From Hyperoodon ampullatus (lineage: Eukaryota; Chordata; Mammalia; Artiodactyla; Ziphiidae), in the NCBI GenBank assembly GCA_949752795.1, contig OX457056.1:176910428-176974427 (forward strand): a stretch of 64,000 nucleotides of DNA, written 5' to 3'. A program made the translations under genes and the position numbers. Positions 41,058 to 52,859 of the stretch are shown in pieces. Below the pieces are notes generated by a model. It was not told where the DNA came from. It did not search any database and saw only the letters and a program-made list of their open reading frames with translations. Each line of letters starts with the position of its first letter. Position 1 is the first letter of the stretch.

Positions 41058-43929
41058 CCATTTAGAAAGATATATACTTGATTGCAAGTGGGACATTTTC
41101 AAAATATAAGCCGTAAAATATTTAAGGGACAGGGAGTTTTCTGGGAAGCTTTGAATCATATGAACAGACCTACCCTTTGTGGAGATGTCCAGGTGTATTT
41201 CTGAGAACAGGCTTCTACAGACTGTTGATGTCCCAGTGTGTAAAAGAATACATGAGGCTCAACCAAAACATAGTTGGTGACTGTAAAAGCCCTCAACTCA
41301 GAGGTGTTAACCATCAGTGCATAGGCATCACCAGCGGCATTTATTTGCTTAAAATGCAGGTTATCTGATTTCCCATTCCCAGAGTTTCTGAATCCTTCTG
41401 AGGGATAAGGTCCAGGAATAGGCAATGTAACAAGCACCCCAGGCAGTATGGCTGCTGCCTGTCTGAGGATCTCTCTTTGAAAAACACAGACTTAAAACCT
41501 CAACAAGGAGGAGGCTGGCCCACTAGCTTTTAAGTATTTAGCTGAGCTCCTGCTGAAATAGTGCAATTTGGCTGAACAGTGAGCTGTGGAAGAGATGAGT
41601 AGAGGCAATGCTTCAAAGACATGCTGTGCAAACTGAAAAGCAAGTTAAAGCACCATGACATTGCTTCCAATAGCCTGGGATTGACAGCAGCTGACAGTTG
41701 TGCTGCTACCAGTGTCACCTCTGAATACAAAGAACATTGGGTATTTTGACTTATTTCAGCAGGGATAAAATATTAGGGAGGAAAATATTTGCTTAACTAG
41801 TTTCCTCCTCTGAAGCATCAGTGTAGAATAATAATGCCTTATATTCATGCATCAGCTTTCTAATCACCAACTTATTTGAAGCCATCGCAACATTCCAAGT
41901 TCTTTATAGCTTAGAAACATTTCCTTCTTGGGATGTTAGGAGGTGTCCAGTTGAAGTAAAAGTGAATACAAACAGAGGCAGAATGCTGGTTAGCAGATGC
42001 TTAAGACATCAAGGAAAATTCTTTCCCATGGGACACTGTGTTGCATTTGAATTTATAAAAATTATGAGACCTGTTTTTGCCAAACACTGTCTTGAACATT
42101 CACTGAAGCACACGCTTACACTCTTAGAGACTCTGAGGTCTGTCTGGTTCATTTTTAGAATTTGGGTTTGCAATATTATTGGCATCTCAAAGACCAAGAC
42201 CATAGTTCATTGATTTTGTATATTCTGCATTTCGTACAGTATCCAATATACAAAAGATATCAGATAATGGTGAAAGAATGAAATATCTCTTTTAGAATGC
42301 ACTAGCCAAGGGTACTTCAGAATAAAGCAGAAGGAGTGGAAGGAAGAGGTATCTCCTGGCCCCCTCCTTCCTTTTGCTTTGAAATTCATAGTACCTAACA
42401 ATTTGTTCAGATCCAAAGAGTTAACCAAGCTAGATGAGATGGTGGTGGAACTTCGGTAAACCAGAGGGAGCAGTGGAGAGTAAGAACCAAGAAGTACCAC
42501 CCCCCAAAAGCTGGAGATCTTCAACAAATAAGAGTAAGTTCCAAGGCAGGCTGCCCAAATAATAGTGTTTTAATAAATGAAGCAATAACTGAGTGAATCT
42601 CCACCTTTGCAAGTAAAGAAACTGAGGCTCAGAGAGGGAAAGGAACTTGCCCCAAAGGCACAGCCAATCAGTGGCAGAGCTGCAATTTGAAGGTCTGCCT
42701 CTGCAGAAGCCCACACAGCTAACTGTTCACATCACCTCAGTCCCTCACTTCTGCTCTGAAGGGAGGACATGATTTTGTTTTATAACAATGGAGCATAAAT
42801 GATTTATTCATATTCTGGTGCTTGTTTACCAGATCATCTATACCTCCCATATGAGGCTTGTTTCCTCAAACACCAAAGTCATGACTTCAAGGACACGCTG
42901 ATTCCCTCAGAAATTATAGATTCAGCCTCTACATTCACAATGGCAGCTTCACTTTCAAAAACAAATCATCACTAACATATTTTACCTCACAGTAAACAGC
43001 TTCTAGAGAATACCCCCAGAGAGATGATATGACCAATGATAAAAACAAAAACCCAATGACTGGGTCTTATTGACCAAATTAAGCCATCTACCTAGTTTCA
43101 TGAACTTTTTATTTTCTAGTTATACTGAAAAAGTATAACTAATGTAAAGGAGGAAAAAAATAACTTTTTCCTCTCTCCTCTTAGGTTAAGTAGCTGGGGC
43201 CCTACAAATTAGACTGACAAAAGACAGATTAACAGGAGAAAAGATTTATTATTACTTATGTATTTGGAGGCTTTCACAGAAAAGTGAAGACCCAAAGACA
43301 AGGATAGGCCTCAGATTTTATATATACCTTTTTAACAAAGAATGATAAATTGTGGAGACATGACAAGACAAAAGAAAAAGGAGTTTGGGCTAAGGGTGGT
43401 AAACTGTGGGAAAGTGACTAGGAAATGTATGGGGAAAACTAATGAAAGATATGGTTTATTTCAGAAAGGTTGGTTTGCAGACCTATCTCAGTGCTGACCT
43501 TCCATCTTCCTCATGACCATAAAATTCTCCTGAGAAAGGGGATTTATAGCAGACCTCACTTCTCAGAAGTGTCTGCTTTTATTCAGATAAGATAAGCTCT
43601 GAGAAGGCTTCTTTCTCCATCTGTTGACTCTCATTTGCCTCCAGCTCAAAATAATCCTTACGCCAAAATGGCATATATTGGGGTGGCATGTTCTGAAACT
43701 GATGCCCCAGAGATGTGGTGAGGAATTGCTAGCAATTGTTGTGATAATCATGCTGACCTCCTTATCTCTGTAGTTCAGAAATAAGGTCTCAAAGTAAATA
43801 AACAGGCATGTTTGCGTCTCAAAGAGGCATTCCCAAAGAGGAGAACACCTGAACTGTTGGGCAGGATAGACACCCAATCTTTCCACAGTTGCACCTCCAG
43901 AGATCCTGTTACTTATGTCCACCAATCTT
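41058..43929. other. Intergenic stretch
   Basis: No gene. A MIR fragment lies at about 42600-42715 (minus; CTGAGGCTCAGAGAGGGAAA). The rest is unassigned. 43200-43520 is possibly an LTR relic (ACAGGAGAAAAGATTTATTA) but cannot be named. Confidence 0.5.
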
Positions 43930-43944
43930 AAAACTCAGTTTGGG

Positions 43945-44149
43945 GGCTTCCCTGGTGATGCAGTGGTTGAGAGTCCGCCTGCCGATGCAGGGGACGCGGG
44001 TTCGTGCCCAGGTCCGGGAGGATCCCACGTGCCGCGGAGCGGCTGGGCCCGTGAGCCATGGCCGCTGAGCCTGCGCATCCGGAGACTGTGCTCAGCAATA
44101 GGAGAGGCCATAGCAGTGAGAGGCCTGTGTACCACAAAAAAAAAAAAAA
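43945..44149 (+). repeat. CHR SINE, short form
   Basis: Complete, with a perfect 15-bp target duplication AAAACTCAGTTTGGG at 43930-43944 and 44150-44164. Confidence 0.95.
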
Positions 44150-44411
44150 AAAACTCAGTTTGGGTGAGATCATAAACGTTCTCCTTCCCTTACTAGATTC
44201 GAGCTGCTTTCTCCGATAAGAACTGCATGGGTAGAGTAGAACTTCATTTGCTATTCATTCTCCAAAATTATGCTACCCTCTGTTGTGTAGATAATCAGGA
44301 ACGTCTAAGGTATTATAGATGAGTTCAGATTAAAATTACTCTCCAGCCCAGGGGTTGGCAAATTACAGCTTGTGGACCAAATCTGGTTCAGCAGTCTGTT
44401 TTTGTAAATAA

Positions 44412-44648
44412 AGCAGGGCAGCGGGGAGGATACCTGTCTGGGAAGGAAGCCCAAGATACTGCTCTTATTTTCATTTTCTTAACAAATACCTGAAAAAGTT
44501 CTTGCCTGTGTATCAGCCAAGCTGAGGGCTTTTTCTGTTCCCATGAAAAGTTATAATTCTACTCTCACTATTCAATCACTTCTTCTTTCAAAGTATGTTA
44601 ATGTTTTGGATTTGGTTTGTTTTCTATCTTTGTTCTAGATCTACCTAG
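44412..44648 (+). repeat. Inserted copy of the 237-bp duplication
   Basis: Same length as 40821-41057 and about 96 percent identical, direct orientation. It sits inside the transposon at 44348-44795, so this is the derived copy. Confidence 0.95.
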
Positions 44649-44669
44649 CATACGCCTCCAAAGCCTCCA

Positions 44670-44695
44670 AATAATGGGTTTGGGAACCCATTATT
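44670..44695. repeat. Perfect 11-bp inverted repeat at the insert's right edge
   Basis: Arms AATAATGGGTT (44670-44680) and AACCCATTATT (44685-44695), loop TGGG. It lies in the 62 bases of unexplained filler between the copied segment and the resumed transposon. Confidence 0.95.
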
Positions 44696-44799
44696 ATTCT
44701 ATTATTCTAGCCATGCCCATTATTTATATACTGTCTTATATGCTACAATGGTAGAGTTGAGTAACTCTGACCTGAGATGGTATAACCTGACAATCCTAT

Positions 44800-45665
44800 G
44801 TGTTTTTGATTTGTAAGAGCTAGAGTTTTGGAGAGCAAAAACAGTTTTTAAGTCTCAAGAAGCTAAGAGTCTGGACAATTCAGAAAATAATTTATACATT
44901 AGAGCAAAAATGAGAAGGAATACATAAAGATGTAAGGTCAGTTTTTCAATTGGAAAAGGGACGAAAGTAAAATCGGTGTATGGGACAAGGGAAAGAAAGC
45001 AAAGCAACTAGTATTTAGCTGCAGTTTCATCCTTGAAATGGATCTAGTACCCATTTCTGCCCTCAAGGCCAAGCCTCTGATGCTGACAGTTGTGGGGTAG
45101 TGATAGAAGCTACAGATAGGTTCATGTTAGTCTTCAAAATAGAAGGGTTCATACTTGATTTTCTCGTGGAGAAGCTCCTGGTATCTTCATGGCTTTGTAG
45201 TATTAAGTTCAAAATGAAAGCCAGGTGTATTTAGGCAAAAGGCCTAAGAAAAAACCCTAAATCTCCCACAGCACCAGAGAGCTATTACAGAGTATCTGAA
45301 AGTGTCCCATGCCCCTGAGAAAAGACTGGAATTGCTAAGAGCAGATGGTAGCCATGGAATGGCCTCATAGTCAAGATTAAGAGGATGTAGAGTAACCCAC
45401 ATAGATCTGGAAAAGCATGCAGGATGAAGACATTTCAGAAGCAGATGTAGGAACAAGTATACCAATGGCCAAAGACTACTAGGGATTTCACATTTCAGCA
45501 GAAGCCAGCATAGACATGGACCAGAAAGAAATGTTTCCCCCAATTCCTCAATGATATACAAGCACTAAGCTTAGATTACAAAGCCCAGCCTGGACAGAAG
45601 AGGCAACAGCTGAGCAATGTATTATCTTCTCTTCTCTCCCCAGTTTAAATCCTGAATTGATCAGG
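44800..45665. other. Intergenic stretch, unassigned
   Basis: Moderately GC-balanced and without a named repeat. A minus-strand open frame of 105 codons (45244-45561) has no recognisable family. Confidence 0.5.
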
Positions 45666-45669
45666 TTAG

Positions 45670-45905
45670 AAATCCTAATACACCTAAAGGAACTATAAAA
45701 AGAAGAACAAACAAAACCCAAAGTTAGTAGAAGGAAAGAAATTAATGAAGATCAGAGCAGAAATAAATAAAATAGAGATGTAAAAAAACAATAGAAAAGA
45801 TCGATGAAACTAAGAGCTAGTTCTTTGAAAAGATAAACAAATTTGATAATCCTTTAGCCAGACTCATCAAGAAAAACAGAGAGAGGGCCCAAATAAATAA
45901 AAATC
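45670..45905 (+). repeat. L1 ORF2 fragment
   Basis: CACCTAAAGGAACTATAAAA, AACCCAAAGTTAGTAGAAGG, GTTCTTTGAAAAGATAAACA, GCCAGACTCATCAAGAAAAA. It covers a region partly repeated in the L1 at 48300-48455 and extends beyond it. Confidence 0.8.
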
Positions 45906-46129
45906 CTAAAGTGACTGGGTTTACTTAGAAGCAAAAGATTTAGTTTTCTGAGATTAGAAGACTCCAAGTTAATTTTAGTTCAATTATAGAAAAATAAAAT
46001 TTCATTTTTGACACCTGAATTTATACTATGAAATATACACCTGCTATGCCACTTTTAGGTAATATACCCATACTATCAGATACTGACCTAAGTTAGGTAC
46101 CTTATTTTTTGTAAGATTTGAATGTGCCA

Positions 46130-46262
46130 TGTAGAAGTAACAAGCAATTATGGGAGTTCCAAAATGGGAAAAACAACAAAGAAATAACAGTAAAAGAAGT
46201 CATAAAAGAAAACTTCACTGAGTTAAAAGGACTTGAATTTTGGATTGAAAGGACCCACCAAG
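46130..46262 (+). repeat. Old HAL1/L1 ORF1 relic, left half
   Basis: Reads AAGTCATAAAAGAAAACTTC and GGATTGAAAGGACCCACCAA, typical of the ORF1 of old half-L1/L1 elements. The matching continuation appears at 48480-48770 beyond the younger L1. Confidence 0.6.
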
Positions 46263-46386
46263 AAGAATCAAGCAGACACACAAGCCTCTTAGATAGCCTC
46301 CTCCACCAAAGGACAGACAGCAGAAGCAAGAACTACAATCCTGCAGCCTGTGGAATGAAAACCACATTCACAGAAAGATAGACAAA

Positions 46387-47019
46387 ATGAAAAGGCAGAG
46401 GACTATGTACCAGATGAAGGAACAAGATAAAACCCCAGAAAAACAATTAAATGAAGTGGAGATAGGCAACCTTCCAGAAAAAGAATTCAGAATATTGATA
46501 ATGAAGATGATCCAGGACCTTCTAAAAAGAATGGAGGCAAAGATGGAGAAGATGCAAGAAATGTTCAACAAAGACCTAGAATTAAAAAACAAACACCTAG
46601 AAGAATTAAAGAACAAACAAACAGAGATGAACAATACAATAACTGAAATGAAAAGTACACTAGAAGGAATCAATAGCAGAATAACTGAGGCAGAAGAATG
46701 GATAAGTGACTTGGAAGACAGAATGGTGGAATTCACTGCCACAGAAAAGAATAAAGAAAAAAGAATGAAAAGAAATGAAGACAGCCTAAGAGACCTCTGG
46801 GACAACATTGAACACACCAACATTCACATTATAGGGGTCCCAGAAGGAGAAGAGAGAGAGAAGGGACCTGAGAAAATATTTGAAGAGATTATAGTCGAAA
46901 ATTTCCCTAACATGGGAAAAGAAATAGCCACCCAAGTCCAGGAAGCACAGAGTCCCAGGCAGAATAAAACCAAGGAGAAACACGCCAAGACACATAGTAA
47001 TCAAACTGACAAAACTTAA
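46387..47019 (+). pseudogene. L1 ORF1 (frameshifted)
   Basis: 210-codon frame with the L1 ORF1p coiled coil (about residues 45-130: MEAKMEKMQEMFNKDLELKN and onward heptads) and the start of the RRM domain (DNIEHTNIHIIGVPEGEERE). The frame is lost near residue 190 around AGAGTCCCAGGCAG. The C-terminal domain continues in another frame to about 47310. Confidence 0.9.
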
Positions 47020-47364
47020 AGACAAAGAAAACTTATTAAAAGCAACAAGGAACAAATGACAAGTAACATACAAGGGAACTCCTATAAGGTTAACAGCTGA
47101 TTTCTCAGCAGAAGCTCTACAAGCCAGAAGGGAGTGGCATGATATATTTCAAGTGATGAAAGGGAAGAATCTACAACCAAGATTACCCTAGCCGGCAAAG
47201 ATCTCATTCAGATTTGAGGGAGAAATCAAAAGCTTTACAGAGAAGCAAAAGCTAAGAGAATTCAGCACCACCAAACCAGCTCTACAACAAATGCTAAAGG
47301 AACTTCTCTAAGTGGGAAGCACAAGAAAAGGACCTAGGAAAACAAACCCAAAACAATTAAGAAA

Positions 47365-48455
47365 ATGGTAATAGGAACATACATATTGATAATTACCTTA
47401 AATGTGAATGGATTAAATGTTCCAACCAAAAGACACAGGCTTGCTGAATGGATACAAAAAATAAGATTCATATATATGCTGTCTACAAGAGACCCACTTC
47501 AGACCTAGGGACACATACAGACTGAAAGTGAGGGGATGGAAAAAGATATTCCATGCAAATAGAAATCAAAAGAAAGCTGGAGTAGCAATACTCATATCAG
47601 ATAAAATAGACTTTAAACTAAAAAATGTTACAAGAAATAAGGAAGGACACTACATAATGATCAAGGGATCAATCCAAGAAGAAGATATAACAATTATAAA
47701 TATATATGCACCAACATAGGAGCACCTCAATATATAAGGCAACTGCTAACAGCTATAAAGGAGGAAATCGACAGTAACACAATAATAGTGGGGGACTTTA
47801 ACACCTCACTTACACCAATGGACAGATCATCCAGACAGAAAATTAATAAAGAAACACAAGCTTTAAATGACACAATAGACCAGATAGATTTAACTGATAT
47901 TTATAGGACATTCCATCTGGAAACAGCAGATTATACTTTCTTCTCAAGTGCACAGGGAACATTCTCCAGAATAGATCACATCTTGGGTCACAAATCAAGC
48001 CTCAGTAAATTTAGGAAAATTGAAATCATATCAAGCATCTTTTCTGGCCACAACACTATGAGATTAGAAATAAATTACAGGGGAAAAAAACGTAAAAAAC
48101 ACAAACACATGGAGGCTAAACAATACGGTACTAAATAACCAAGAGATCACTGAAGAAATCAAAGAGGAAATCAAAAATACCTAGAAACAGATGACAACAA
48201 AAACACGATGATCCAAAACCTATGGGATGCAGCAAAAGCAGTTCTAAGAGGGAAGTTTATAGCGATACAATCCTACCTCAAGAAACAAGAAAATCTCAAA
48301 TAAACAATCTAACCTTACACCTAAAGAAACTAGGGAAAGAAGAAAAAACAAAACCCAAAGTTAGTAGAAGGAAAGAAATCATAAAGATCAGACCAGAAAT
48401 AAATGAAATAGAAACAAAGAAAACAATAGCAAAGATCAATAAAACTAAAAGCTGG
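47365..48455 (+). pseudogene. L1 ORF2, endonuclease part, broken
   Basis: Starts MVIGTYILIITLNVNGLNVP, the APE-type endonuclease N-terminus. A frameshift follows near 47460. Further endonuclease pieces read in other frames: GWKKIFHANRNQKKAGVAIL at 47534 onward, and GDFNTSLTPMDRSS at 47791 onward. It ends before the reverse transcriptase domain. Confidence 0.9.
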
Positions 48456-48479
48456 AAAAAAAAAAAGAATCCGGTTTGA

Positions 48480-48770
48480 TAAGTGAGAAAGAAGCACACA
48501 CTTAGACGTATTATATCCTGTTGAAGTATCTGAACTCTTCAGAGAAAGAAAATAACCTACAAACTTTCAGGCAGAAAGAACACATTATTCACAAAGAAAG
48601 AAATCAGGTTGGTGTTCATCTTTTCATCTGTAACATTGGTGACTAAAAGATGGTATTATAAAATTATAGTATGTTGTTATAACAGTATGGAACTCCAAGA
48701 ATTCCATACTCAGAAATGATATCATTGATTAAAAAAAAGGATAAAAGATGTGATCCAACATGAATAAAGT
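48480..48770 (+). repeat. Old HAL1/L1 ORF1 relic, right half
   Basis: AAGAAATCAGGTTGGTGTTC and CCAAGAATTCCATACTCAG correspond to the later part of the same old ORF1 whose first part ends at 46262. Confidence 0.5.
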
Positions 48771-49081
48771 AAACCACCCATAAAATCAGCTGAGGAAAGT
48801 ACTCAAGGAAATACATTAAATGTAATAAGGATGATGTCAAAACAAATATCTTAAGAAAATATCAAGAATACAAGAAATAACAAGCATTGTACCTTATCTA
48901 TAGTTAAAACTCTGATAAAGAGACAGAGAATTACAATCTAAGTGTTCCATAGGTTTGTTGAAACAGATGCGACATATTGCAGGGGAAAATTTATAATAGC
49001 CTGAAACTGAAATTCTAAACTCTCTCAGAAAAACCCAGCAGCTGAGGGTGAGGGAGCCTGAGGGGGAAGAGAGGGTTGTTG

Positions 49082-49445
49082 ATTTTTTTTTTTTTAATGA
49101 ATTTATTTATTTATTTATTTATTTTTGGCTGCACCGGGTCTTTGCTGCTGAGCACAGACTTTCTCTAGTTGCAGCGAGCGCGGCCTACTTTTCGTTGTGG
49201 CGCATGGGCTTCTCATTGCGGTGGCTTCTCTTGCTGTAGAGCACAGGCCCTAGGCATGCGGGCTTCAGTAGTTGTGGCACACGGGCTCAGTAGTTGTGGC
49301 TCGTGGGCTCTAGAGTGCAGGCTCAGTAGTTGTGGCACACGGGCTTAGTTGCTACGCAGCATGTGGAGTCTTCCCAGACCAGGGCTCGAACCTGTGTCCC
49401 CTGCCTTGGCAGGTGGATTCTTAACCACTGCATCACCAGGGCAGT
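49082..49445 (-). repeat. CHR SINE, long form
   Basis: Inverted, with an ATTTATTTATTT-type tail at the left and the head ending CATCACCAGGGCAGTC at the right. No clear target duplication. 48770-49080 is unassigned. Confidence 0.93.
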
Positions 49446-51000
49446 CTGGAAAAAGAGGTTTAAAGAAGCTTTTTAAAAATTCTAGAGGCTTGTAGGAAGT
49501 GGGCAGGTAAAATAGCTTATTAGAGTGGCATAAACATTATTTAAATTTTCTGTGTTAGTATAAAATAAAGGTTGCTGGTTAAAGATGGAAAATGAAGCAC
49601 ATAATTTTACTCTGTTCTCTACCAAGTCCTCACTAAAAGCTACAATAAATGGCTTTTTAAAAAAATTGTAAACCCACGAGGACAAAGAGCATAAGAAAGA
49701 GAAGACTGAAACCTAATTTTGTGAGCTGAAATGTAGAAAGATGAGTGGTAGTTGATTGCGAGCCACTGCTATAAACTAATGGAATTGTAAGCATTTGAAG
49801 CGTACAGCAGTGAAATGACCCCCCCTTATATCTTTCATGTTTCCTAACAAAGACATTGTCACATAACAGCTTACTAATAATTTTTTTAATGAAAAATATA
49901 GTTAAAGAGGGAAAAGTAAATACTAGTGGAATTCAAAAGCCTAGAAGAACTTCCAGAGAACCAGGGTCTGGAATGAGGAGGAAGTGCTGTGAAAGTAGAG
50001 AAACTTGACCAAGCCGGTAAAAGTAAAGAGAATAGAAGGAATGAGCAATTGAAATAATTAATAATTCTAAAATGGGGTGACAGGGTTGAAACCAAGTGAG
50101 ATATCATAATGAAGAAAATGATGCAGACCTGGCTTAAGATGGAGACACCAGTAGAATGTAACAGTCAAACACATCATGTATGCCCTGTAGGGAATGGCAA
50201 GATTTCTTGGAAAACCCATGAGTAACTGAAATTTCCTTTCCAATATACCTTCTAATCTTATGTTCATTGCTTATTTACAAAAATTGGTCATATAATTGAT
50301 CAGAAAGACAACCTTAATAAACTCTGAAATATATTGTTTTTATAGATTAATTTCTCTAACTATAAGCTAATAAAATTATAAGTCAACAACAAAATTATGA
50401 CTAAAAAAACCTTAAACAATTGGGGACTTTTAAACTCTTTTGAAAACAAAACAAAATTAAACACTTTGGTCAAAGAGAGAAATCAAAACTGAAAAATTAC
50501 ATGGAAATTAACAACAAGGAAAATATATCATATCCAAGCTTATAGGCATAGGTAGTGTTATACTCAAATGGAAATGTATAGCCTTAAAAGCTGTCATTAT
50601 TTTAAAAATCTGAAAACAAATGAAATATGTGGTCAGTTTTAAGAAACTAGAACGAGAATAAAATAAAGAAAGTAGGAGAAGGTAATTAATAAGATAAAAG
50701 CTAAAATTAATAAAATAGAAAATAAAAGACAATAGAAAGTATTCTAAACTTATTTTTGAAAGAACATTAAATGTTAATAAATAAGTTAACTAAATAATTA
50801 ATTATTAGCAAATCAAATCCAGTTGTATATTGAAAGGATTGTTATACCACTTCCATGTCAATTTTATTTCAGCATTGCTAGAATGGCTCAACATTATGAA
50901 ATAATATATCAGTAAAATTTATTGCATCAATTTAAAGAAGAAAACTATAACTATATCAATAAATGCCAGCAGAACTGACCAGAGACACCAGACTGCATTC
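49446..51000. other. Intergenic, AT-rich, unassigned
   Basis: No gene or confidently named repeat. 50460-50760 has L1-like A-rich text on the plus strand that is too degraded to place. Confidence 0.5.
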
Positions 51001-51013
51001 AGCACTCCTCTGG

Positions 51014-51317
51014 GTTTTTTTTGTTTGTTTGTTTATTTTTATATATTTTATTTTTGGCTGTGTTGGGTCTTCGTTTCTGTGTGAGGGCTTTCTCTAGTTG
51101 TGGCGAGCGGGGGCCACTCTTCATCGTGGTGCGCATGCCTCTTCACTGTCGCGGCCTCTCTTGTTGCGGAGCACGGGCTCCAGACGCGCAGGCTCAGTAG
51201 CTGTGGCGCACGGGCCTAGTTGCTCCGAGGCATGTGGGATCTTCCCAGACCAGGGCTCGAACCCGTGTCCCCTGCATTAGCAGGCAGATTCTCAACCACT
51301 GAGCCACCAGGGAAGCC
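51014..51317 (-). repeat. CHR SINE, long form
   Basis: Inverted, complete. Target duplication CACTCCTCTGG at 51003-51013 and 51318-51328. Confidence 0.93.
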
Positions 51318-51732
51318 CACTCCTCTGGTTTTGAAGCTTATTTATCATACGTAATTCTGTTCTACAAGTGAGATGACAATTCTCCTAGTGATAATAAGAG
51401 CAGAACGCTTGTGACTGCAACCTCCCTCACTTTCCCTTTCCCACCAGGAATATTTCTTATGAAACAATAAGTGCATATCGTTTTAATTTAAATGCTATCT
51501 CCTCTAGTTCCTTCATCATAAGTCATCTCAGACATGCAGTGAAGCATTCTCCTGCAAATACAAATCACCTTATGGGCCCTCTGACTTGTGCACAAGAGAT
51601 TCTAGAAATCTATAAATGGGGAGAATGTGTATCGCAGTAAACGACACCACCATTCATCCACGTACTCAGGCCAAGAAACTAGTGAGCACCTTGACTCTCT
51701 TCACCCCTAGCCCCTCATCCGACACATCAGTG

Positions 51733-52095
51733 TCTTAGCTCCAGCTGCCATAGCAATATACCATAGAGTGGGTGGCTTAAACAGAAATTTATTTCTTGCA
51801 ATCTGGAGCTGGAAATCCAAGATCAGGGTGCCAGCCTGGTTGGTTAGGGTGATAACCCTCTTCCTGGTTTGTGGAAGGCTCACTTCTTGCAGCTTCCTTA
51901 CACGGTGGTGAGAGCAAGTTCCTCTTGTAAGGGTATCAATGCCATCATGGAGGCTGTACACCCATAACCTCATCTAATCTTAATTACTTCTCAAAGGCCC
52001 CAGCTCGTAATACCATCACACTGGGGGTGGGGGTGGACGTTAGGGCTTCAACATATGAACTTGGGGAGACATAAACGTTCAGTCCATAACAATCA
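51733..52095. repeat. Old interspersed repeat, probably LTR-derived (not assigned)
   Basis: Same family as 60685-61085: AGCTGCCATAGCAATATACC and TGGCTTAAACAGAAATTTAT, ending in AACGTTCAGTCCATAACA. Confidence 0.55.
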
Positions 52096-52099
52096 GCAA

Positions 52100-52790
52100 G
52101 TCCTAAAGCTCTGCCTTCAAAATACATCCCCAGATCCAGCTACTTCTCACCACCCTCACACTGGTCCAAGTCACCATCAATGCTCTCCTAGATCACTGTA
52201 GTGCCTCTTCACTGGTCCCCTGCTTCCACTCTTTCCCCAACTGCAGTCAGAGTGATCTTTTTAAAACAAAAATCAGATTCTGTTGCTTTTCTGCTCAAAC
52301 TCTTAAATGCTTCCCATTGTGCTCAGACACCTTTCTGGACCTCTGATCTCACCCCCTACCGCCCGTCACCTTGCTCACTCCACTCTGCCATCCTGGCCTT
52401 CCTGCTGTTTCTCAAAAACCCAATGCTCATTCCCACCTTGGGCCTTTACATTTCAGGTGACTCTGCTGGGAATGCTCTTCTCCCAAATCTTTGTACTGCT
52501 GACTTCCTTTGAGTCTCTGCTTTATGTCGCCACCTCAGAAAGGCCTTCCCTGAAGCATCCTATGGCAGCCCCTCCCACCCCCAAATTCTAAGCTTTCACC
52601 CTGCTTTGTTTCTCTTCAAGTGTATATCTCTGCCTAATATATTAAATTGTTGTTTGTTTTTGTCTGCCTCCCACTAGAAAGTTCTCCAGAATGTAGACAC
52701 TTTTCTTATTCACTGCTCTATTCTTAATGTCTAGAAAGGACTTGGCTCATAATAGGTGCTCCATAAATAATTGTTGGATGAATAAATGGA
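52100..52790 (+). repeat. L2 LINE 3' region
   Basis: Long L2 segment: GTCAGAGTGATCTTTTTAAA, CTGCTCAAACTCTTAAATGC, GGCCTTCCCTGAAGCATCC, ending TGTTGGATGAATAAA. The two overlapping open frames here are L2 remnants. Confidence 0.85.
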
Positions 52791-52859
52791 GATTTCTCCA
52801 TTGTCATTTCCATAGATTGCCAATCCCTAGTTAGGTCTCCAATTCTGAGGCTTGAGTGG

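Larger units (their letters stand above)
44348..44795 (-). repeat. hAT-type MER element interrupted by a foreign insert
   Basis: The left part, 44348-44411, reads CCAGGGGTTGGCAAATTACA up to TTTTTGTAAATAA. The right part, 44711-44795, reads CCATGCCCATTATTTATATA and CTACAATGGTAGAGTTGAGT. Together they match the reverse complement of the related copy at 54352-54563. The 300 bp between them are foreign. Confidence 0.8.
46263..48466 (+). mobile_element. Cetartiodactyl-type L1, 5'-truncated and 3'-shortened
   Basis: Part of the 5' UTR, ORF1, the intergenic spacer and the start of ORF2 (endonuclease and beyond), in order and close to the active-family sequence. It ends abruptly at AGCTGG plus 11 A residues (48456-48466), 12 nt after an AATAAA (48438-48443). 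Possible short target duplication AAGAATC on both sides. ORF1 and ORF2 both carry frameshifts, so it is inactive. Confidence 0.9.

Noticed and set aside
46118..46381. 87-codon frame upstream of L1 ORF1 as an L1 ORF0-like gene
   Set aside because: It spans the junction of an older repeat and the L1 5' UTR, so it is accidental.
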